In this document: positions 50,286 to 60,756 of the stretch, in pieces | Layout of the letters: every line of letters begins with the position of its first letter | How positions within the stretch are numbered: position 1 is the stretch's first letter | Made by a program: the position numbers and the translations under genes | Assembly: GCA_016165875.1 (NCBI GenBank) | Contig: JABBOT010000001.1 | Location: forward strand, 40,104,252 to 40,168,251 | Direction: 5' to 3' | DNA length: 64,000 nucleotides | Origin: Acanthopleura granulata | Taxonomy: Eukaryota; Mollusca; Polyplacophora; Chitonida; Chitonidae | The notes under the pieces: model-generated | What the model was told of the DNA's origin: nothing | The model's database searches: none | What the model saw: the letters and a program-made list of their open reading frames with translations, nothing else

Positions 50286-51362
50286 CTTAGAACCTTGCGA
50301 CTGGCGACCTGTCTTGCTATAGAGTTTCATAGCTACAATCCTCTTATGATTCACCATTATGTTGTATCTTCATATAAATGTACTCCCCCTCTACAAACAT
50401 ACTAATGATTTTTATGCTATACTCAAGAGCACACGAACGCAGCAGTTCAGACGTAATGAACTGTAAACTCTAGTATACGCAAAAGCATACATTTACGTGT
50501 TAAGAATTATGTCCAAACTGTGTAACCTTTCCCATACTTTCACAGACTAGGTGAGCCGGTAAATATGTACGCCCACCTGTGTCATTTTGTTGAAACGTGT
50601 ATTAAAATTTAGGTTTTACATAAATACCAGTCTCACCCCTAAAACGTAATAAATACAACTTTCATGCCAATATTGTTTGGACTGGGCTGTTGCCCTAGTT
50701 CCCAGTAAAAATGGGCCAAAATTTTGGGGACGACATTTGCATGAGAAGCCTTTACCGGGTATGAATTTTTGTCATTGCTGCTAAACAGGTTTTGAAGTTT
50801 AATGCCAAATGTTTTCCCTGAAACTTTCCACGTGGTAAACGAGTTAAAAGTCAATGTCGTCGAAAAACAGATGATAATCCCACCCTGAAACCGTACTGGT
50901 CGTAGACCTAAAACTCTTTCAACATTTATGGTTATTATTGTCCTTTACACTTTCGAATTAGTATAAAAAATAAGCGAATGTTCCAGAGGACAGAACGCGT
51001 GTTCGAATCCAATCGCCGGTGCTGTTTCCACTCAGCTCGAGAATGCGGCCTAAGGGTGGCTTATATATGCTGATGCGCAAGGGCCGCTGGCCACCTAAGC
51101 CTAACCCTGGAGATCCATGGAGATCCATGGCTAGGTTTCTACTCGGGTCTTATGACATGTGCCCGGCGAAGGATGGTGGCTACCTCCACGAAGGCTCTGT
51201 CCGATTTCTTCTAATTGTAATGTGAAATATTCTTCAGGAGGCCCATAGGCGTAAAGACACATTTATATAGAAGGGAACAATAAATCCGGAAAATATGGGC
51301 TCCAATTCAAGGGAGATAGCTCTAATAGATCTACTGAGGTACAAAAGTTATTCCCCCCTTAC

Positions 51363-51553
51363 TGGATATACTTAGTCTTGACATGACGACGTCTGTAAGC
51401 GTCCCGTTGAATTCCTCTTCCCCATTGGTTATAACAAGTCCTTCATTCAGTCGTTTCCGGGCAAGTTCCGGTGAACCTTCCTCACTGTTGCTTTCTTGGG
51501 ATTGTTCTTCTGTAAATTTGATGAATGCCTCTGTTTCTTGATGATATTTAGGC
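51363..51553 (-). CDS. Unpaired esterase first exon (alternative exon 1 of B, or remnant of a fourth copy)
   Basis: Coding sense resembles exon 1 of A, B and C: KYHQETEAFIKFTEEQ, then SPELARKRLNEG (compare the ELARRERND helix of B) and EEEFNGTLTDVV before the junction. It ends TCC A|GTAAGG, phase 1, exactly as the other first exons do, so it could splice to exon 2 of B. The upstream edge is uncertain: an AG at 51555-51554 is one choice. The frame is open further up, but no Met lies at the usual distance, so another 5' exon may be needed. No exons 2-8 of its own were found between here and esterase B. Confidence 0.6.
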
Positions 51554-51796
51554 CTATTGATTTTAGAGCTCAACAGCGCGCAAGACAGATGAAGAGTTCT
51601 GCTTATCCTCAAATAACCTACATCTGACCAAGAGTGTAATGGCCGGAGTCTGAACACGTTATGGAACTGATTAACTAAACATTTAAATCTACAGCACGTT
51701 CGAGTGCCTGCCATTAGCGTGATTAACATTGAATCGTTCCTAGACGGAAAGTAGGTCAATGTTCCGGGAAGACTAGGTGAGGGTCGCTAGGGAGGG

Positions 51797-52520
51797 GTTA
51801 CCGTCTGCTGTGTTGTGGAGCTCTAGCGGACTTACCCATAGATTATTATCTATAGAGACTAAGCCCCCAGATCCTTCCTACTGCCTGCAGGCGTATTTCA
51901 CCAACACACCGCGCTGTCCCTCTCAGGTTAATGTTGGGATCAATGAAAGATTTATTTCCGTAGACCACATGTCTAAACTGTTCGCTGTCCCGTGTTGTCC
52001 GGCCGTTCAGCCTCTAGTAAATGCACACAGGCATTAAACTTTAACAGACCCATTTCGAAAGTCATTTGCGCCACACTGACCATGATGACAACTACGTAAT
52101 CGTTTTGGGGACCCGCTAGTGGCCCGGACTTTACCGACCTAGACACGGAGGCCCGCTAGTCGAGTACTCGGCTCTGGCCGGACTTTACCGATCGAAACTC
52201 GGCAGTAAATAACAACACCAAAGCGCGCCCCCGAAACGATCACGTTGTTGTCAACATGGCCAGTCCGGCGCGAATGACTTTAGAGTTTGGTCTACCGTCG
52301 AGGAGTTTTGTACCCGTGTGCATTTACTAGAGGCTGTGCATGCGACCGGACAACGCGGAACAACGAACAGCTTAGACATGTGGGTCTACGGAAATAAAAC
52401 TGAAAGGACAGCATAGTATGCTTGTAAAACCCGGCTGCAGGGAGTAGGAAGGATCTAGGCTTAATATCTACAAATAATACTGTATGTGTAAGCCCTCTAG
52501 AGCTACACCTATACACAAGC
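51797..52520. repeat. Long imperfect palindrome (foldback-like element)
   Basis: The left arm reads from AGCTCTAG through AGATCCTTCCTACT, TTTATTTCCGTAGACC, ACATGTCTAA, CTCTAGTAAATGCACAC and AGTCATTTGCGCC. The same blocks return in reverse order on the other strand to about 52520, with the turn near 52150-52170. Arms are about 340 bases. Near the centre a GG(C)CCGGACTTTACCGA segment is also repeated directly. Arms give similar short frames (51777-52037 and 52292-52522), expected from homology of the arms. Confidence 0.82.
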
Positions 52521-52899
52521 ATGTTGAGCTTGTATTATCTTCGTCTATGGATAGCGTTTTACGACTGTTTTACGCCACTAGTTGCATAAATGGCCTGATC
52601 TATAAAACTAACGATAGTCGCTCTCGCAATGTCTTGCCAGCGATATTGCAGCGGTGTAGGCCTACCGTGGATGATGGATTATGTTTTCATTAGGGTTCTG
52701 AGTTACATAAATCGTTAATGAGTAACAAATATTAACCTCATACAGGTAGGTCCTTTTGATTAGGCAACACTAAATAACTGTCAGAGAATCAACAGGAGCA
52801 AGTGAAAAGCGGGGACTGTGAACTGAGAAATAGTAGGTTTTTCTAGAGAAGCGATGGGTAATTTTGATAGGTAGGGCTGTCTTTTTAAAATTTGTTTGA

Positions 52900-53097
52900 T
52901 AAGCCTTTAATTCAGTAATTTTTCACTTTTACGACGGAGGTCAGATTTAGGGGTAGAGGAAAGCGGAGTACCGGCATGCCAAAACTGCTCACTTTAAGTA
53001 GCATCGAAATCAGCGAAAGCTGGACTTGATCCCATGACCTCATTGGTGGCAGCGTTTGAGTCACCTAAACCATCTGAGCCAACCAAGGCCCACGGAG
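52900..53097 (-). mobile_element. Diverged SINE, minus strand
   Basis: Reverse complement starts GGTTGGCTCAGATGGTTTAG (A-box-like), then a CATGGGATCAAGTCC B-box-like segment, then a body like the 17248 family (AGGAAAGCGGAGTACCGG and TTTTACGACGGAGG on the plus strand). No target duplication seen. Confidence 0.65.
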
Positions 53098-54518
53098 TTT
53101 GATGGGCATTGCATTTGTGACAGTGTACTTATATGGTACATGGCTGATCTCTATCAATTACTGTAGTTCACTACGGTCATTGCACGGAAAGACAACCCCA
53201 AAACTGAACGTGGAAGTTTTATAAAATATTGTTATAATGCCCGTTCATGCCTGTGTATAGCATGTTCAAGCAGCACATAAAGATGTGGAAGATCTAATCA
53301 CATTCACCCCCACGTTGGCCTCACCTTTAGGGCTGGGATAGCGGATTTCTTAAAGAAACATTGGCGAGGCCCATGGAACATGATTCGCAAATGACATCTT
53401 TAATGTCTGGCCAACGTGTCGTTATATACATTGTGCATGCACCAGAAATGCATTATGGAGTGAAAGGTAAAAACACATCCTATACATGATAAATGATAAC
53501 ATGATAAGCTCCAATATCTCTAGTTTTCTTATTCACTACGGTACGTTCCCTGTTCCAGTTAGTGCCTATTCGCGTACAGTCATAGCAGGGAAGAGTAAGA
53601 GGTAGAAGAATTTGGACCTACTATCAGTGTTTTTACCTACCAGATAAGTATTTTTGTGGCAGTACAGTACTCCTCTAAATTTTAGCCGAGGAGTACTGAG
53701 TTGTGTGCATTTTGATGACTCACATCTTTAGACTGAGCAACAATATCGTAAAAAAAAAACGTCCCTATTAACACTACAACTATACTTGTCGAGCTAACAT
53801 GGGATTGGTTTGGGAAAAAAAGGCATAATTTTGCGCGTGTATAGCATGATGGCTTTTCGTGCCGATAGCTAGCAAGTGTCAGGATGTTAAGAGCAGTCTC
53901 CCAGATTTTACAGAATTATCTCCCATATTCGACTTGCGACTGCCTATCAACAAGAAATGACATACCTCGATACGGAGGTACGCCTATTTTCTAACTTGAA
54001 TGCGTATTGGGCATTTTCACAGGTGTAAATTACGCCGATACGCCCCTTATCTGGAGCACTGTAGCCTACTAAGTGGTAGATAACAAGTCAGTGTTTAGCA
54101 GTATATACCTATAACAAATGTTTTGACTGAAGCTAATTCTATTTATAGATTTTGAAACAAAATGTATTCATTCCGATATACAAGTAATGGTGAAGAAAAG
54201 ACAGAGCAATTTGACCATAAACTATTTGGCATTATGAGCCCATTTCCACACAAGATATCCCCCACACAAGAGTTATTCAAGATTGAAAAAACCGCCATGG
54301 CAGGCAGACTCAGTTATATTTTTCGGATATAAAAAAGTGTAGCATGATATTAGTGAACCATATTTGATGTATAGTGCGCACCTTGCTTCTCGCACTGAGA
54401 TATCTTTCGAAAGACTATGATTAGTCAAACTATTAGTCTGATTGCAGATTCTACATCATGAACCCCACAGTGTCATCTATCATTATTGACTAAAAGTGGT
54501 CATAGCTCAGAACGATCT
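53098..54518. other. Spacer between the unpaired exon 1 and esterase C
   Basis: No gene seen. Should contain the 3' untranslated end of esterase C just below 54519. Confidence 0.45.
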
Positions 54519-57500
54519 CTAAGAATGTTTCTTCATAAATTTCACCACAGCATTAATGGCTTTATCGCAGCTGTCTTTGAAATGACCTGACAACAAAAAA
54601 GAAATGGAAGACATTAACCATCTGTGAGGTGGAATATTAAACCACAGTTATTCTGTACTATATTCTTCTGGAAGAATTGTTTAATTTTTCATCGTTTTTA
54701 TATATTAAACATAAGCATTTAATTTTCTTCTTTTTTCAAACAGACTTTTGGACATCTTTATGTTCAGTTTTGAATACAGTTCTTGTGATCCCTACTCCTG
54801 TAATGTGTGCCTATGTATGGAACAGCTAATACGTCATTAAAGTTTTGCTTCAGGGCCAGAGGAATGTCAACGTGACGTCAGTGTTGACACACAGTATCAA
54901 CATGGTTAATAAAGCCCACCATACAATCCGAACATTTAACTATATTCAATTTGGTATGAAAAAATGTGACAAAACCAGTGAAACGATTTTCAGATACAGT
55001 TTTAATGGTCTTTTTGCTGACCATAACATTTTACTAACTATTTTGTGGGATCTTTCCCTTAGCACACATGTACTGACGTGGTGCAACAACACAACCCACC
55101 TATTAATCCAAAGAAAGCATGACAGACGCCTGGTATAAGGACGAACTCCGTCTCCACCCCTGACTCTCTTAGCTTCTTTTCGTAATCTATGTAGAACAAC
55201 ACAAAAGCCTAGCTGTGAAGCCCTCTAAACATTCAGGTTCCTCCAACTACACAATCTAGTTTGTATATCATCGTTCAATTGTGTCAGGCTTGTCCGAAAG
55301 CGCGATCAACCACCAATTTCAAACACCGTGATTCAAGCGCTGGACCTTGTTGTTCACATGCATGAATGCAGATTACTTACATGGTATACTCTGATTACGT
55401 GGCATTTAGGGCCGTGTACTTAAGAACATTTTACTTAAGATGGAAGCCAGAATCATTGGTGGAAGGTGGTGATTTTTTCAAGCCTTTGGTCAAATGTTAA
55501 TGGGTGTGCAAATGGAAAACTCTGTGAATTTAAAAGAAAAGACAACAAAAAAATATAACCAAAGTTATTTCAGAAGAGGGGTCCATACAGACCTAAACTG
55601 GCATAGGCATTTTATTTTGACGTGCTTGGTATCACACTGTATAAGTCACCTTTTTTTTATCTGGAATTCTTACGAGGCCATAGGAGACGCCATTTTAGAG
55701 ATACAGAAAACAACTGGTCGCGTCATCCGCGCCCTAGGCTCTTCAGTATTAGGGTCGAGGCACGGTCCCGTTTATTATTAAAATCGAAGGCCACGCATTG
55801 TGACCTCCGGCTGGTTGGGAATAACCCAAGATGTATTCCACTATCAGTTTCTCGTTGAAAATGGCTTTAAAGTATATCACAATTGTCTCGTAATCACAAG
55901 GAAAACAGCTGATTTTATACCACGTCTATATGGCAAAATGGTGAACTAAGTACTGTTGACGCCACAGCGGAAACAGTTGTCTTCTCCGGCGGTAGAAATA
56001 TCTCGTCCTTGACTGGTTAAAACTGAGAGCGTGGCGGCCCGTTCGATTTTTGAACTTACTTTGAACAGCGATATCTGTGTTATCATACGACACAAAAATA
56101 AAAAGTGACCTATAAACAGGATTTATTATCGATACATATATACACTTAGTCTAGTGTTGTCTTTTCTTTAAAAAGTTAGAATTTTGCCTTCTTTTTCAGT
56201 GAGTGAGTGAGTGAAGACTGAAACTCACCATAGGAATCATCTCGTAACGGATCACACTCCGCTGCGATGAAAAGAGCCGGCGGAAGTATCCCATCAGCCT
56301 CTCTGATCTGTGGGTTTACCCGGATGTTGCCGTAATCTTCTTTTGCTAACCACTGGTCAAAAAACCTTACGATAAGACAAGATATAATGAATAATGAAGA
56401 ACTCTACATGCGCTTGAAATGTGTATGATGTATGGCGTGATGTTAATATGTTTAATATATTTCCATGACGCCATCATAACTATAAATGTCTTTAGCTGAA
56501 CTATCTCTTCTATATGCTATGTTATTTCACCTTTTCAATCTTTAAATTTTCCAGTTATCTTGCAACTCGATAGGAGATCGCCCCCGGTGAAGCAGTAGTG
56601 AGATGTACTTGTGTTTCGTGCAGAAAAAGATAACAAAATTTCTTTACTCTGAAGTACAATTACTATGCTACAAATCTGTGAAAACTTGGAGTGGTGTGAT
56701 TCATACTTTTTGTTTATAGGCGTTTATACTTTGTTTTTAGGCGTTTTGTTGAGGAAATTCCCATCATAATGAAAATATGATTACGTGAACCAAATTAATC
56801 ACTTTTGCGTACTTGATGTCTAGATAGAGAGTTCTAATGTATTGCGAATTATCATGTAGGTTCACGCAATCATATTTTGGTAAATCAAAAAAAAAAATGA
56901 AATGTTTTTTAGGGTCATTGAAAATGCATATGCACTATAATACTTCAAGGCTTGTAGATCGTCGTTCCCCATTGTACGGTTGGTATCTTGCGCGGCTAAT
57001 AATCGACGTTACACTAGAATTCAGGAGTTCCATTCCTATTTCTGTTTACACATTTTTTAGGCACCTGAGTTACTGAAAAAATTAATAAACAAGGCAAAAG
57101 ACAAGTCTTATTTGTTTAAATTTTGCCAAGCTATGTATTAAATACGTTTCCAACTATAATAAATATGAATGGATGATATGTGGCGAATGCTTCAATTTGA
57201 AAGCTTATTGCACCCAAAATTTTGTATGTGGTGCATATCAGTACGTTTCAATGTGCCACAAAAGAAAAGACACCAGTGACGAATACTTTTTTGCTGCCCT
57301 ATTGCATTGACAAGACCTGTTATAGCCCTTGTGTCATTCTGCCGTGCCTCTGTCACTGTAAGCAGCTTGACAATCGGCCTCAGAGACAGGGGAACGATTT
57401 CCCATCTAGTTGCAAGGGGTCCTTTATACCAGTCTATATCAAAACTTTTATAGAGAGAGGTTTGCAAAATTTAGAAATTCTTGGTTTTTCATTGACTCTT

Positions 57501-60500
57501 GTGAATAAATGAATGTTTATGACTTAACGTCACATCAGGAAATATCTCAGCCACATGAAATTATAAATAAAATGACATGTCGTACCAAATGATGAGCTCT
57601 CTAGGCAGGCCAGGACCCTCGGGAAACTGTTTGTAGGACAGGCGATCTAGGCGAGTGTCCACTTTAGGATACACAAGAATCTATTTGAAAGTAAAAGCTA
57701 TTTGAATCCACTCAGAAAAAACGATTTTTATCACTCACGTACTGGAAGACGGCGTGATTTAGAATAATGCCCCCCTCCCCCCCAAAAACCCTGTAAAACT
57801 AACCGTCCCTATTGCAAGTAATTAATTTTATTTGATTAAGTGTTGTTCTACCGCAGCAAAATGACCCATGGCCAAAGATGTCGCTAACTGGAATGTAACT
57901 ATAGCTGGCTCGACTGCTGCCTTAGGTCAAAAAGTTTTCATATTGCTGCAACGACCAGCAAACCTGTGTGACCGTTTCGGAGAAGCATTCTTGAGCACAG
58001 TTTCAAACACCGGTTAAAAAGTAAATAAATACCATTAAGATGATGTACAGCTTTTTGTGTCCACTGTATGGGTAATTTTGAAGCTCACCTGAAAAGCGAT
58101 TCCTTCGACCTCGTAACAAACCGTGGCGGTGATGGCCCCTCCAGCACTGTCTCCCCCCACCCCCACGGGGCTGTCCGGATGACCACCTGAAGTCCCCATG
58201 AAGAGGTGTGGATCTCAAGAGAGTTTAAAGTGCACGGTTTGCAATTCGAAACAATTTATCTGCTTTAGATTACAGAACTCATAAAATTACCATGGTAAGA
58301 GAAGTGTTATAAATCATGACGATGAAGAAGATCCCTATGACAATGGATGTTTTCTATTCTTTACAAGAAAATATTTACATCACAAACAGATAGATATTCA
58401 GTTTGAAGCTAACGAACAAAGAAGACGCTAAGCTTCTATAAAGGATTTCTTCAGCTTCCTATGACTTCGGAGTTGGACTACACTTCTGTTGATTCTTGTA
58501 CAGGAGTTCCAGCAGGGTAGCTGGTACAGAAGTCTACAAATGGTCACAGCTGACCTGTGTCAGAAGAGACAGCGTGGAGGTATCTGGCCCAATGATGATG
58601 ACACTGGCACCGTTAAGTACCGGTACTACGCAAGCAAGCGATCAAACACCCAATCAAATAAAAAAACATCTTGATTATTCTCAAAGGCAAAACTGACATG
58701 CAAGGAGCAGTGCTGTTAAAATGTGTGTTAATTTAGTAACGTTTATAAAATGTGTGTTAATTTAGTAACGTTTATAAACAGAAGTTTGGTTTTCTTACCC
58801 ACGTTACTGCGATTGCCCATCACCCATTGCACCACACACTTCGCATCATCGTTACACGCTGGAAACCTATGTTCAGGGGCGAGGCGGTATTCAACGTTCA
58901 ACACAATGCACGTGCCTGAGCTAAAAATATTAATATTAATCATTGGCTGCTCTCTAAGACTTATCCCCTGTGGATAAAAGTAAGTAACATGGAATATTAA
59001 CAAACTCGTATCAGTCATACTGTTTTAATATTAATACCGATGACATGACATGATTGTTCATTCCTGTAATGTGAAGAACTGTTGTTAGCACAGATTATTA
59101 AACTGAAAGGTTGCATCATTTTATGACTTTCCAGGAAAGAAGTCACGGTTTAATTCCTTATCGGAATGATGATACCATTTGCAGTGAATGTATTATTTAT
59201 TTCAGAGCCTCAAGTATTCTCTTCTGAGTAATTCTGGGAGGTAGGACAATAGTCCTCGATGGAGATGCATAGCTCTTCACATCTTTTGGTAAGGTGCAGT
59301 GGACATGCATGGTCGAGGCAGTATGACCCAGGGTCCTATTTATCAATGCAGTCGCTTTGAATTCAAGTCCAACTCATGTTGGTTTTCTCTCCGGCCGTAT
59401 ACGTGGGAAGATCTTTGAGAAACCTGTGGGTGGTCGTGGGTTTCCCCCGCGCGCCGCCTGGTTTTCTCCCACCATAATTCTGGTCGCCGACGTATAGGTG
59501 AAATTTTCGTGAGTACAGTGTAAAACAATAATCAAATATATCAATCAATCATTTACTAATCGTAGACCGAAGTTCAGATACGTGGATCAAGCCTCACCTT
59601 GCCACCCTACGGCACAGAGTATCGTACCCTTCCCTACAGCCAACCACCCAACCACCGCCATGAAAATACACCCAGATGACTGGCTTAGGCGGTAAGTCAC
59701 GTGGTGTATACACTGTCACAGGTATGCCTTCTGTAGGTACATGGCGTTTTATGCATATTGCATGAGCCATATATGTAAAAAGAAAAAAACACATGATATA
59801 ATCAACAGATATATGCAAGTAAAAGTACAATGGATAGATTTCAGTGTTTCAATATAGACAGCTGCACACATAGACCATTTTGTGACAAAACGCTGTAAGT
59901 AATATGTATTGTCTGTGAAAGAAGTTAATTCTCTTTCGATCGTGTGGAGTGATTCTTTTTCTCTATTTATTGAACACGTGAAAAATATAGTAACAAAAGT
60001 TGCCTACATGATACATCAAATGACATTACTGTATAGAAAATAATCTAAAAATTCAACTAATTAAATTAGTTCTGCTGTCTGAGTGATGCTAGAATATAAT
60101 TATGTTATATGCAGCAGATTATTTTGGCATTGTAGCAGATTATTATGTTAAATATAGCACACGTATTCTATTAATTGTTTATTACAATAACAGGATTTTG
60201 GCTTGAAAATGACACGATACTATGTTAATAACAGAAAACATTCTAGAGTTTCTTTTAATATTAACTGATTGTTACTTTCTTAGTGTATATATTATTAATG
60301 TATCCCAAGTATTACGCGATTAGACAGATGACATTCACGTTTACCTGATACCTGGTCTGATGGCACTCGTATCTCTTTGATGTTACCATCAAACGGCCAG
60401 CTCCCTGTAAATAACTTTACTACAGCCAGGGAGCGCTCTCTGGCCTGTTGGACGGTGAAGTCGCTGTACGGAGCATTAAAGCCTTGTAACTCCTTCTCGC

Positions 60501-60549
60501 GTAGGTAAGAAACCGTTTCCTCGTTCAGTTCAAATCCCGAGATATTCAT
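54519..60549 (-). CDS. Family-IV (HSL/Abhydrolase_3) esterase paralogue C
   Basis: Complete cytosolic-type carboxylesterase. Exons: 60549-60345, 59730-59598, 58920-58799, 58186-58089, 57680-57586, 56365-56229, 55186-55100, 54586-54519; 945 bases, 314 residues, every junction GT-AG and in frame. Oxyanion motif HGGGW (92-96), nucleophile Ser167 in GDSAGG, Asp256 (ECDPLRDD), His286 (GVCHAFF); NVEYRLAPEHRFPA is family-typical. Exons 2, 3, 4 and 7 have exactly the lengths seen in A. Introns 2 and 6 carry a SINE and a dispersed repeat. A TATAAATC on the coding strand at 60590-60583 may be a TATA box but would leave only a very short leader. A piggyBac element begins about 208 bases upstream, so the promoter is short or overlaps the transposon. 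Substrate cannot be read from sequence. Confidence 0.92.
55538..56178. repeat. Dispersed ~630-bp repeat, copy 2 (esterase C intron 6)
   Basis: Direct-orientation match to 41333-41960. The two copies lie at non-equivalent positions of the paralogues (3' flank of B, intron 6 of C), so this is an interspersed element rather than part of the gene duplication. Confidence 0.8.
59308..59545 (+). mobile_element. SINE with degraded head, esterase C intron 2
   Basis: From a degraded tRNA-like head (AGTATGACCCAGG... B-box-like ATTCAAGTCCAACTCATG) through TCTCTCCGGCCGTATACGTG and CTCCCACCATAATTCTGG to an ATCAAATATATC-type tail; family of 17248. Confidence 0.8.
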
Positions 60550-60756
60550 CTTCAGCCTCGTCTTGAAGCTCTTGGTATAAGTGATTTATACATACAATGC
60601 ACAGGCCTACACTGCTTTAGTATACAATCCACCTTTGCACCCACACTATCGTTACACCTAGTGACATGTGTATGCCTACGCTTATATATAACGTAGAAGA
60701 TTTCTGTGGCTCAGAAATTAGGACTGTACATGGATTCACAGTCATGCCTGCTTAGA

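Noticed and set aside
51777..52522. Two similar 80-residue frames in opposite orientation
   Set aside because: Their likeness follows from the palindrome arms being homologous; no known domain.
37245..60549. Vertebrate-type AADAC with an N-terminal membrane anchor
   Set aside because: First exons of all three paralogues are hydrophilic; only the alpha/beta-hydrolase fold and motifs are shared.
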